The notes under the pieces: model-generated
The model's database searches: none
Told to the model about the DNA's origin: nothing
The model's input: only the letters and a program-made list of their open reading frames with translations
Shown: positions 52,810 through 61,217 of the stretch, piece by piece
Numbering within the stretch: position 1 is the first letter of the stretch
Layout: each line of letters opens with the position of its first letter
Program-made: the position numbers and the translations under genes
Assembly (NCBI RefSeq): GCF_000380185.1
Contig: NZ_KB904752.1
Coordinates: 1 to 64,000 of the forward strand
Source: Thiofilum flexile DSM 14609
GTDB lineage: Bacteria; Pseudomonadota; Gammaproteobacteria; Thiotrichales; Thiotrichaceae
Length of the DNA stretch: 64,000 nucleotides
Direction of reading: 5' to 3'

Positions 52810-55800
52810 ATGCTAAAAATAGCTAGTTTTAAAGTCAAACTGTATTGGCTATACAGTCTATTTCTCTTACTTTTTTATTTTCCTGTACCCGCGTTAGCGG
52901 CAGTACCGGCTATTGGGGGTTCTAGTACTTGTACGGCTACCGGGGGTACCGATGTACTTTTTCTAGTGGATGACTCAGGATCGGTCACTGACGCAGAATA
53001 TACTGAGTTTGCTGCAACCATAGTGAATATCGGTAATACACTGCTGGCTGCTAATCCAGCCACCCGTCTGGCTGTGGCTCATTATGCAGGGCCTGATACT
53101 GGCCCTGAGATTGGTCAACAGATCTTTCTTGAGCGTGATTTTTCGACCGCTGCACTCTCCTCTCCTGTACGTCATTTTGCCCAAACTTTGCTGTATACTG
53201 ATCATTTGGCAGGCTCTGTTTATCAAGTGAGCTATGCGCTGGATGGAGATGCTGCTACCACCTCTAGTTATATTGTAAGCCCTCTCAAAGAACTTAGTCG
53301 TGATTTAAACCGTCCTTTGCAAATTGTGGATTTTACCGATGCAATGCGAGCGGAGTCATACGGCACCGCCGTACTCCCTGGCGAAGCCAGTGCTATGATT
53401 GATATTCCGGGGTATGACTATGAACCCAATGATGCCTCTAACTTTACCATCTTCAATATATTAAAAAACCAAGGGGTTAAGTTTTCAGTAGCACTTCTTA
53501 GTTCACCTGCACCAGCGGTGACTAACCCCGCCGCCGCCGCCATTGCCTCGGTGGGTGGATCGTGGACAGGTGCTATAGAAGATAATCCGGTGGATCCTGA
53601 AGGATCTAAGACTCTCCCTAGACGTTTTGAAACCTCCGCTACTACTTTCACACTCTCTGCCACACAAATTACGAATTTTGTTACCCCCATTGCTAATATG
53701 TGCCCCTATAATGTTAATGCAGCGCCTGTGATTAGCAGTAATGGGGGTGGCGATACGGCCGCTATTAGTGTGGCGGAGAATCAAACCGCAGTGACAACAG
53801 TGACCGCCACCGATGCCGACGGGGATACCCTGACTTATAGCATTACGGGTGGAGCGGATGCGGCTAAGTTCACCATCAATAGTAGTACGGGTGTCTTACA
53901 ATTTGCCACAGCCCCTGACTATGAAGCGCCTACCGATAGTGGAGCTAATAATGTTTATGACGTTCAAGTGACGGTATCGGATGGCAGAGGTGGTACGGAT
54001 CTGCAAACCATTGCCGTGACAGTGACGGATGTCGCTGAAAGCATACCTGTTATTGGAGGTTCTGGTACTTGTACGGCTACGGGGGGTACCGATGTTGTGT
54101 TTCTATTGGATAACTCAGGATCTGTCCTTGCGGCAGAATATACTGAATATGCCTCAACGGTGGTGAGTATCGGTAATGCGCTGCGTACTGCTAATCCAGC
54201 CACTCGTATTGCTGTCGCTCATTTTGCAGGCCCCTTGAGTGGTATACCCTTCTCCGATTATGGCCAGTATCTCTCTCTAGAGCGTGACTTCTCAACCGCT
54301 GCGCTCTCCTCGCCTGTACGTCAATTTCCCAGCATTTATAACTATGGTGAGGACAATCTAGCCGGTGCTGTTACTCAATTGAGCTATGCGCTGGATGGGA
54401 ATGCCAGTACTACCTCTAGTTTTGTTCTAAGCTCGCTCAAAGAGCTAAACCGTGATTTAACTCGCCCCTTACAAATCGTCATTTTCACCGATGCCTATCG
54501 AGACGGGTCTGTCGCTGGTTCTGCCATGATTGATGGGGTGGGGTATGGTTATGAGCCGAATGATGGGTCAAACTTTACCATCTATAACCTCTTAAAAGCC
54601 CAAGGTGTTAAGTTTTCAGTCGCAGCGCTTACGCTACCTAATGGAATCACAGCCGATGAGCGTGATAAAGCGGCAGCTGCCATTGCCTCCGTGGGTGGAT
54701 CTTGGACGGGTATTATAGAAAGTAATCCGGTGGATCCTGAGGGATCTCAGACTAGCCCTAGACGTTATGAAACCTCTTCTACCTTCACACTGTCTGCTGC
54801 ACAAATTAGTAACTTTGTAACATCAATCGCTAATATCTGCGGTCCTAATGTAGCACCTGTGATTACCAGTAATGGTGGTGGTGCAACAGCGGCTATTAGT
54901 GTGGCAGAAAATCAAACGGCTGTTACAACAGTCACAGCCACCGATGCGGATGGGGATACTCTCACTTATAGCATTACAGGTGGAGCGGATGCCGCTAAGT
55001 TCACCATCGATAGCAGTACGGGGGTCTTACAGTTTGCTACAGCCCCCGACTTTGAAACGCCTACCGATTCTGGAGGCAATAATGTTTATGATGTTCAAGT
55101 CACTGTATCGGACGGTAATGGTGGTACAGATATGCAAGACATTGCAGTCACAGTGACGGATGTAGCTGAAAATGTGGCACCCGTGATTACCAGTAATGGG
55201 GGTGGTGATACCGCCGCTATTAGTGTGGCAGAAAACCAAACTGCAGTGACAACAGTGACAGCCACCGATGCCGACGGGGATACCTTAACCTATAGCATTA
55301 CAGGTGGAGCGGATGCGGCTCTGTTCACTATTGATAACAGTACCGGCGTTTTACAATTTGTCACAGCTCCCGACTATGAAGCCCCCACCGATACCGGAGC
55401 TGATAATGTTTATGATGTTCAAGTCACTGTATCGGATGGTAAGGGTGGTACGGATATGCAAGCGATTAGTGTTACCGTGACGGATGTAGCTGAAAATGTG
55501 GCCCCCGTGATTACTAGCAATGGAGGCGGTGATACTGCCTCTATTAGTGTGGCAGAGAATCAAACCGCCGTTACAACAGTTACCGCTACCGATGTGGATG
55601 GGGACAACCTCACTTATAGCATTACAGGTGGAGCGGATGCCGCTAAGTTCACTATTGATAACAGTACCGGCGTTTTACAATTTGTCACAGCTCCTGACTA
55701 TGAAAATCCTACCGATACCGGAGCCGATAATGTTTATGATGTTCAAGTGACGGTATCCGATGGTAAGGGTGGTACGGATATGCAAGCGATTAGTGTTACT

Positions 55801-56604
55801 GTTACGGATGTCGCTGAGGGGGGAGTCGTCTTACAAGTGAGAGGCTTTTTACAAGGGCCGTTTAGTAGCGAAACTCAGCTAATGTATGATTCATTACGTA
55901 CTAAAAACTTAATCCCTAGTACTCAACCTTATACCGCTGCGCCCTTTAATTACTCAGGAACTGAGCAACTCAATGCTGCTTTGTTAACCGTGAGTGATTC
56001 AAATGCGATAGTTGATTGGGTATTAGTCGAGTTACGTAATGCGACTAACCCTAGTACCCTCGTAGCACAAAAAGCTGCCTTACTACAACGAGATGGTGAT
56101 GTGGTTACAGCGGATACAGGTAGTGTGGATCTGACCTTTGCGAGTGTGGCGGCGGGTAATTACTATGTGGTCTTACGTCATCGTAATCACTTAGGTGTTA
56201 TGAGTGCGAGTGCTTTAGCTTTAAGCCCTGTCCCTAGTCTGGTTGATTTTACCTTATCCGCTACCGCTGTTTATGGCAGCTATGCTCGGTTAGAGGTGGA
56301 TAGCAAGGCGGTTATGTGGGCGGGGGATGCGAATAAAAGCAATCAAGTGATCGCCAATGGCCCTAATAATGATGTCAATGATCTATTAGGCCCTGTATTA
56401 GTTTATGAAAGCAATTCATTACTAAATAGTAACTATCAATTAGCGGGGTATCGTATATCGGATATCGATATGAATGGCTATACGCTGTTTGCAGGCCCTA
56501 GTAATGACACCAATATTGTCATTGGTAATGTATTAATGCACCCCAGTAATACTAGCCTTTCAGCCAATTTTGTGATCCCAGGTACTATTCCAAACGTCCA
56601 ATAA
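52810..56604 (+). CDS. Secreted vWA/cadherin modular protein, 1264 aa (giant family member 6)
   Basis: A signal peptide (SFKVKLYWLYSLFLLLFYF, cleavage near A30) is followed by a vWA domain (about 34-300, MIDAS DDSGS in VLFLVDDSGSVTDAEY), a cadherin-like repeat (303-410), a second vWA domain (413-680, MIDAS DNSGS, later FTDAYRDGS), three cadherins (680-1003) and the family C-terminal domain (1006-1264, LQVRGFLQGPF to GTIPNVQ). The second vWA domain is closest to that of member 2, 45 kb away. The first is more diverged, and its later acidic site reads DFTDAMRAES. It is probably a metal-dependent surface adhesin. It is expressed from its own operator-controlled promoters. Confidence 0.87.
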   Translation: MLKIASFKVKLYWLYSLFLLLFYFPVPALAAVPAIGGSSTCTATGGTDVLFLVDDSGSVTDAEYTEFAATIVNIGNTLLAANPATRLAVAHYAGPDTGPEIGQQIFLERDFSTAALSSPVRHFAQTLLYTDHLAGSVYQVSYALDGDAATTSSYIVSPLKELSRDLNRPLQIVDFTDAMRAESYGTAVLPGEASAMIDIPGYDYEPNDASNFTIFNILKNQGVKFSVALLSSPAPAVTNPAAAAIASVGGSWTGAIEDNPVDPEGSKTLPRRFETSATTFTLSATQITNFVTPIANMCPYNVNAAPVISSNGGGDTAAISVAENQTAVTTVTATDADGDTLTYSITGGADAAKFTINSSTGVLQFATAPDYEAPTDSGANNVYDVQVTVSDGRGGTDLQTIAVTVTDVAESIPVIGGSGTCTATGGTDVVFLLDNSGSVLAAEYTEYASTVVSIGNALRTANPATRIAVAHFAGPLSGIPFSDYGQYLSLERDFSTAALSSPVRQFPSIYNYGEDNLAGAVTQLSYALDGNASTTSSFVLSSLKELNRDLTRPLQIVIFTDAYRDGSVAGSAMIDGVGYGYEPNDGSNFTIYNLLKAQGVKFSVAALTLPNGITADERDKAAAAIASVGGSWTGIIESNPVDPEGSQTSPRRYETSSTFTLSAAQISNFVTSIANICGPNVAPVITSNGGGATAAISVAENQTAVTTVTATDADGDTLTYSITGGADAAKFTIDSSTGVLQFATAPDFETPTDSGGNNVYDVQVTVSDGNGGTDMQDIAVTVTDVAENVAPVITSNGGGDTAAISVAENQTAVTTVTATDADGDTLTYSITGGADAALFTIDNSTGVLQFVTAPDYEAPTDTGADNVYDVQVTVSDGKGGTDMQAISVTVTDVAENVAPVITSNGGGDTASISVAENQTAVTTVTATDVDGDNLTYSITGGADAAKFTIDNSTGVLQFVTAPDYENPTDTGADNVYDVQVTVSDGKGGTDMQAISVTVTDVAEGGVVLQVRGFLQGPFSSETQLMYDSLRTKNLIPSTQPYTAAPFNYSGTEQLNAALLTVSDSNAIVDWVLVELRNATNPSTLVAQKAALLQRDGDVVTADTGSVDLTFASVAAGNYYVVLRHRNHLGVMSASALALSPVPSLVDFTLSATAVYGSYARLEVDSKAVMWAGDANKSNQVIANGPNNDVNDLLGPVLVYESNSLLNSNYQLAGYRISDIDMNGYTLFAGPSNDTNIVIGNVLMHPSNTSLSANFVIPGTIPNVQ

Positions 56605-56614
56605 TACGACTCAT

Positions 56615-56648
56615 ACTTCCTTTCTATTCATTAGGATAGAAAGGAAGT
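56615..56648 (+). terminator. Hairpin after giant member 6
   Basis: A perfect 13-bp stem, ACTTCCTTTCTAT/ATAGAAAGGAAGT, with an 8-base loop lies about 10 bases past the stop codon. There is no T tract. The same hairpin follows member 7 at 61173-61206. Confidence 0.6.
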
Positions 56649-56683
56649 CAATGATCTCACTTCGATTTTCTCTAACAACAGAC

Positions 56684-56736
56684 TTCTGCTCGTGTGAGCT
56701 TCGTGAGTATTACTTCATGAAGCTACACAAGGCAGA
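56684..56736 (+). repeat. Long imperfect hairpin, copy 2 (after giant member 6)
   Basis: This is the counterpart of 52163-52220. Arms starting TTCTGC and ending GCAGA pair through CGTGTGAGCTTCGTGAG and TTCATGAAGCTACACA. Where copy 1 has ATTT/AAAT in the stem, copy 2 has AGCTT/AAGCT, so both arms changed together and pairing is kept. Confidence 0.65.
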
Positions 56737-56952
56737 GCCGCTATTACTGCTGAGTGACTCTCTTCCTTCCCCTCATTCTTAACCGACTCTACTTTCGAGC
56801 AGGTTATTACCTACCTTTTTCATTCAGATTAGCCTAATAGGCTGCTAGCACTAGATCACTTCGCTGTCTATGAAGCTGATCATACACCCTATCGCCTTGG
56901 TAAATAATTCCTTGATAAATAAAGAGTATGTCATAATAGTTAAAATTTTTTC

Positions 56953-56980
56953 TTGACTTACGAAGCAATAATTTCATAAT
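56953..56980 (+). promoter_or_regulatory. Single promoter with degenerate operator (upstream of giant member 7)
   Basis: TTGACT (56953-56958), a 16-base spacer and CATAAT (56975-56980) match the member 6 promoters. The spacer palindrome is degraded on its left arm (TACGAAG) but keeps TTTCATA on the right. Only one of the two tandem copies is present. The leader 56981-57370 follows and holds no gene. A minus-strand reading frame at 56834-57019 has no support. Confidence 0.65.
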
Positions 56981-57370
56981 AATAGGGTTAATTGAGGTGA
57001 GAAAATTACAATAGGCCATTTTTTAAAGAAATGATTTCGGCTGTTGATCAGTATTTCAAGATTTAATTATTACGCAATAGGTTAGATAAAATTTTAAGTA
57101 ACTAGAATAAATTTTGATTTTGTACACTAAATTCATATTAAAAACATGAACTTTTGATCTTGTTATGCATTAAATCAATTGAGTATCTAAGCGTTAGGTT
57201 AACTATAATTTTTTTGAGTTATAGCTTATGGGGCTGCTTATTGTGATTGTTTCAATTTCTTTTTTAATAAAATCTATAAAATATTAAATTATTAATATAG
57301 CCACTTAATTATTTTAATCTATTTTGGATTATTTATATAAAAACTATAGTAATGTAAAGCGGGTATAATC

Positions 57371-60300
57371 ATGCTAAAAATAGCTAGTTTCAAAATCAAA
57401 CTGTATTGGCTATACAGTCTATTCCTCTTACTTTTTTATTTTCCTGTACCCACGTTAGCCGCAGCACCTGCTACTGGAGGTTCTACGAGCTGTACGGCTA
57501 CCGGGGGTACCGATGTCATTTTTCTATTGGATAACTCAGGCTCTGTCCTTGCTGGAGAGTATGCTGACTATGCCTCAACGGTGTTGAGTATCGGTAATGC
57601 GCTGCGTACTGCTAATCCAGCCACCCGGATTGCTGTCGCTCATTTTGCAGGCCCCTTGAGTGGTGTACCCTTCGCCGATTATGGACAGTATCTCTCTCTG
57701 GAGCGTGACTTCTCAACGGCTGCACTTTCCTCCCCTGTCCGTCAATTTCCCAGCATTTATAATTATTCTGAGGACAATCTAGCGGGCGCTGTGAATCAAT
57801 TGAGCTATGCGCTTGATGGAAATGCCAGCACCACCTCTAGTTTTATTCTAAGCCCCCTCAAAGAGCTGAGTCGTGACTTAACTCGTCCTTTACAAATCGT
57901 CATTTTCACCGATGCCTATCGAGACGGGTCTATCTCTGGTTCTGCTATGATTGATGGGGTGGGATATGGTTACGAGCCTAATGATGGATCAAACTTTACT
58001 ATCTATAACCTATTAAAAGCGCAAGGTGTTAAGTTTTCAGTCGCCGCACTTACGCTACCTAATGGAATCACAACAGATGAGCGTGATAAAGCGGCTGCAG
58101 CGATTGCCTCGGTCGGTGGATCTTGGACGGGTATTATAGAAAGTAATCCGGCTGATCCTGAGGGGTCTCAGACTAGCCCTAGACGCTATGAAACCTCCGC
58201 TACCTTCTTACTGTCTGCTGCACAAATTAGTAATTTCGTTACCCCCATCGCTAATATCTGCCCTCCTAATGCAGTTCCTGTGATTACCAGCGATGGTGGC
58301 GGGGATACCGCTGCTATTAGTGTGGTAGAGAACCGAACCGCTGTCACAACAGTCACCGCCACGGATGCCAATGGAGATACCCTCACTTATAGCATTACCG
58401 GTGGAGCGGATGCGGCTAAGTTCACCATCGATAGCAGTACTGGCGTCTTACAATTTGTCACCGTTCCTGACTACGAAGCGCCCACCGATAATGGAGCCAA
58501 TAATGTTTATGATGTTCAAGTGACTGTAGCGGATGGTAAAGGCGGCACGGATATGCAGGCCATTGCAGTGACCGTGACGGATATGTTTGATAATCCCGTA
58601 CCGGCTATTGGAGGTTCTGGTCTTTGTACGGCGACGGGGGGGACAGATGTACTTTTTCTTTTGGATAACTCAGGATCTATTGTTCCGGCAGAATATACGG
58701 ACTTTGCCTCCACGGTGGTGAAAGTGGGTAATGCGCTGCGTACTGCTAATTCAGCCACCCGTATTGCAATAGCTCATTATGCCGGGTCTCTTGGAGGAGC
58801 AGATTTTGGTCAAAATGTCTATTTTGAGCGTAATTTTTCAACGGCGTCTGTCGCCTCTCCAGTACGCCGATTTACTCCTCCTTCTACCCCTAATATGACC
58901 GAAGATAATATGGCGGGGGCTATTTATCAAATGAGTTATGCCCTTGATGGAAATGCCAGTACCACCTCTAGTTATATTGTCGGCTCTCTTAAGGAGCTGA
59001 GTCGTGATTTAACCCGCACTTTACAAATCGTTATTTTCACGGATGCGACTCGGTACTATCCCGACTCCTCAGCCATCATTGATGGTGAGGGGTTTGGCTA
59101 TGAGCCTAATGATGGATCAAACTTTACTATCTATAATTTATTAAAAGCCCAAGGTGTTAAGTTTTCAATTACAGCGCTTTCGATAGCGGAAACAGTAGGG
59201 GGGGAAACGGTGGAGATGCGTGATGCTGCTGCCGCTGCTGTGGCCTCCGTCGGTGGGTCTTGGACAGGTGGTATAGAAACTAATCCAAATGATCCAGAAG
59301 GGTCTCAAACCTCTCCAAGGCGTTTTGAAACCACGACTAACTTTTTACTTAATGCGACACAAATTACTAATTTCGTTACCCCCATCGCTAATATCTGCCC
59401 GCTCAATGCAGTACCTGTGATTACCAGTAATGGTGGTGGAGCAACGGCCGCTATTAGTATGGCAGAAAATAAAACAGCGGTAACGACAGTAACAGCCACT
59501 GATGCTGATAACGATATCTTGACCTTTAGTATTACCGGTGGAGCGGATGCGGCTAAGTTCACCATCAATAGTAGTACTGGCGTCTTACAATTTGTCACAG
59601 CTCCCGACTATGAAGCGCCTACCGATTCTGGAGCCAATAATGTTTATAATGTTCAAGTCACAGTCGCTGATGGCAAAGGTGGCACAGATATGCAGGCCAT
59701 TGCGGTGACAATAACTAATGTGGTGGCTGAAAATGCTCCCCCAGTGATTACCAGTAATGGTGGTGGTGATACAGCCGCTATCAGTGTGCCAGAAAATCAA
59801 ACCGCAGTTACAACCGTCACCGCGACGGATGCGAATGGGGATACCTTAACCTATAGCATTACAGGTGGAACTGATGCAGCTAAGTTCACCATCAATAGCA
59901 GTACGGGCGTCTTACAATTCGTTACAGCACCAGACTTTGAAACGCCTACCGATAATGGGGCTAATAATGTTTATGATGTTCAAGTCACGGTCTCCGATGG
60001 CAAAGGCGGCACAGATATGCAAGCCATTGCAGTCACAGTGACTAATGTGGTTGAAAATGTTCCCCCTGTGATTACCAGCAATGGTGGTGGAGATACCGCA
60101 GCAATCAGTGTGGCGGAGAATCAAACTGCAGTCACAACGGTCACGGCAACTGATGCGGACGGGGATACCCTGACTTATAGCATTACAGGTGGAGCGGATG
60201 CGGCTAAGTTCACCATCAATAGTAGTACCGGAGTTTTACAATTTGTCACCGCTCCCGACTATGAAGCGCCAACCGATAGCGGAGGCAATAATGTTTACGA

Positions 60301-61162
60301 CGTTCAAGTGACAGTCTCTGATGGCAAAGGCGGCACGGATATGCAGGCTATTGCAGTCACAGTGACTAATGTGGCTGAAGGTGTTGTATTACAAGTGAAG
60401 GGTTTCTTACAAGGGCCGTTTAATGCTGAGACTTATTTGATGCATGATTCATTACGTATTCTCAATATAATCCCTAATAGCCAACCCTATACGATAACCC
60501 CCTTCGGCTATACTGGCACAGAGCCGTTAAATAATACTCTGCTAACAGTCAGTGGTGTTGATGCTATAACTGACTGGATACTAGTCGAGTTACGTAATGC
60601 GACTAACCCTTCTATCATAGTGGCACAACAAGCGGCTCTCTTACAGCGTGATGGGGATGTGGTGACGGCGGATACCGGGAGTGTGAATCTGACGTTTGCG
60701 AGTGTGATGGCGGGTAATTACTATGTGGTCTTACGTCATCGTAATCACTTAGGTGTTATGAGCGCGAGTGCTGTAGCTTTAGGTTCTGCGCCTAACTTAG
60801 TTGATTTTACCTTATCCGCTACCGCTGTTTATGGCAACAATGCACGGTTAGTGGTGGATAGTAAAGCCGTTATGTGGGCAGGGGATGCGAATAAAAGCAA
60901 TCAGGTGATCGCAAATGGCCCTAATAATGATGTCAATGGTCTATTAGGACCCATATTAGTGTATGAAGGTAATACATTACTGAATAGTAACTATCAATTA
61001 AATGGGTATCGTATATCCGACGTCGATATGAATGGCTATACGCTATTTGCAGGCCCTAGTAATGATACTAATCTTGTCATAGGTAATGTTTTAATGCACC
61101 CCGGCAATGCTAGCTTTTCAGCAAACTTTGTAGTGCCAGGTACTATTCCAAACGCCCAATAA
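57371..61162 (+). CDS. Secreted vWA/cadherin modular protein, 1263 aa (giant family member 7)
   Basis: This is the tandem duplicate of member 6, with the same signal peptide (cleavage near A30), layout and length. vWA domain 1 (about 35-298, MIDAS DNSGS) is followed by a cadherin-like repeat (298-405), vWA domain 2 (411-678, DNSGSIVPAEY, with FTDATRYYPDS), three cadherins (679-1000) and the family C-terminal domain (1003-1263, LQVKGFLQGPFN to GTIPNAQ). The first vWA domain of this protein resembles the second of member 6 and that of member 2, so modules have been exchanged or converted. It is probably exported and surface-exposed. Confidence 0.87.
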   Translation: MLKIASFKIKLYWLYSLFLLLFYFPVPTLAAAPATGGSTSCTATGGTDVIFLLDNSGSVLAGEYADYASTVLSIGNALRTANPATRIAVAHFAGPLSGVPFADYGQYLSLERDFSTAALSSPVRQFPSIYNYSEDNLAGAVNQLSYALDGNASTTSSFILSPLKELSRDLTRPLQIVIFTDAYRDGSISGSAMIDGVGYGYEPNDGSNFTIYNLLKAQGVKFSVAALTLPNGITTDERDKAAAAIASVGGSWTGIIESNPADPEGSQTSPRRYETSATFLLSAAQISNFVTPIANICPPNAVPVITSDGGGDTAAISVVENRTAVTTVTATDANGDTLTYSITGGADAAKFTIDSSTGVLQFVTVPDYEAPTDNGANNVYDVQVTVADGKGGTDMQAIAVTVTDMFDNPVPAIGGSGLCTATGGTDVLFLLDNSGSIVPAEYTDFASTVVKVGNALRTANSATRIAIAHYAGSLGGADFGQNVYFERNFSTASVASPVRRFTPPSTPNMTEDNMAGAIYQMSYALDGNASTTSSYIVGSLKELSRDLTRTLQIVIFTDATRYYPDSSAIIDGEGFGYEPNDGSNFTIYNLLKAQGVKFSITALSIAETVGGETVEMRDAAAAAVASVGGSWTGGIETNPNDPEGSQTSPRRFETTTNFLLNATQITNFVTPIANICPLNAVPVITSNGGGATAAISMAENKTAVTTVTATDADNDILTFSITGGADAAKFTINSSTGVLQFVTAPDYEAPTDSGANNVYNVQVTVADGKGGTDMQAIAVTITNVVAENAPPVITSNGGGDTAAISVPENQTAVTTVTATDANGDTLTYSITGGTDAAKFTINSSTGVLQFVTAPDFETPTDNGANNVYDVQVTVSDGKGGTDMQAIAVTVTNVVENVPPVITSNGGGDTAAISVAENQTAVTTVTATDADGDTLTYSITGGADAAKFTINSSTGVLQFVTAPDYEAPTDSGGNNVYDVQVTVSDGKGGTDMQAIAVTVTNVAEGVVLQVKGFLQGPFNAETYLMHDSLRILNIIPNSQPYTITPFGYTGTEPLNNTLLTVSGVDAITDWILVELRNATNPSIIVAQQAALLQRDGDVVTADTGSVNLTFASVMAGNYYVVLRHRNHLGVMSASAVALGSAPNLVDFTLSATAVYGNNARLVVDSKAVMWAGDANKSNQVIANGPNNDVNGLLGPILVYEGNTLLNSNYQLNGYRISDVDMNGYTLFAGPSNDTNLVIGNVLMHPGNASFSANFVVPGTIPNAQ

Positions 61163-61172
61163 CATGACTCAT

Positions 61173-61206
61173 ACTTCCTTTCTATTCATTAGGATAGAAA
61201 GGAAGT
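61173..61206 (+). terminator. Hairpin after giant member 7
   Basis: The same 13-bp stem as after member 6 (ACTTCCTTTCTAT/ATAGAAAGGAAGT) lies in the 55-base gap before the convergent glnD stop codon. It lacks an immediate T tract but may block convergent transcription. Confidence 0.6.
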
Positions 61207-61217
61207 GGCTTGTGGTT

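Noticed and set aside
53503-55563. Several 70-94 aa antisense frames in the vWA/cadherin genes (MILCHTN... and GG-rich types)
   Set aside because: They recur with every cadherin repeat and are simply the complement of that repeat. There is no independent evidence of coding.
56834-57019. 61-aa minus-strand frame in the leader of member 7
   Set aside because: It overlaps the operator promoter, is not intact in the homologous member 6 leader, and matches no family I recognise.
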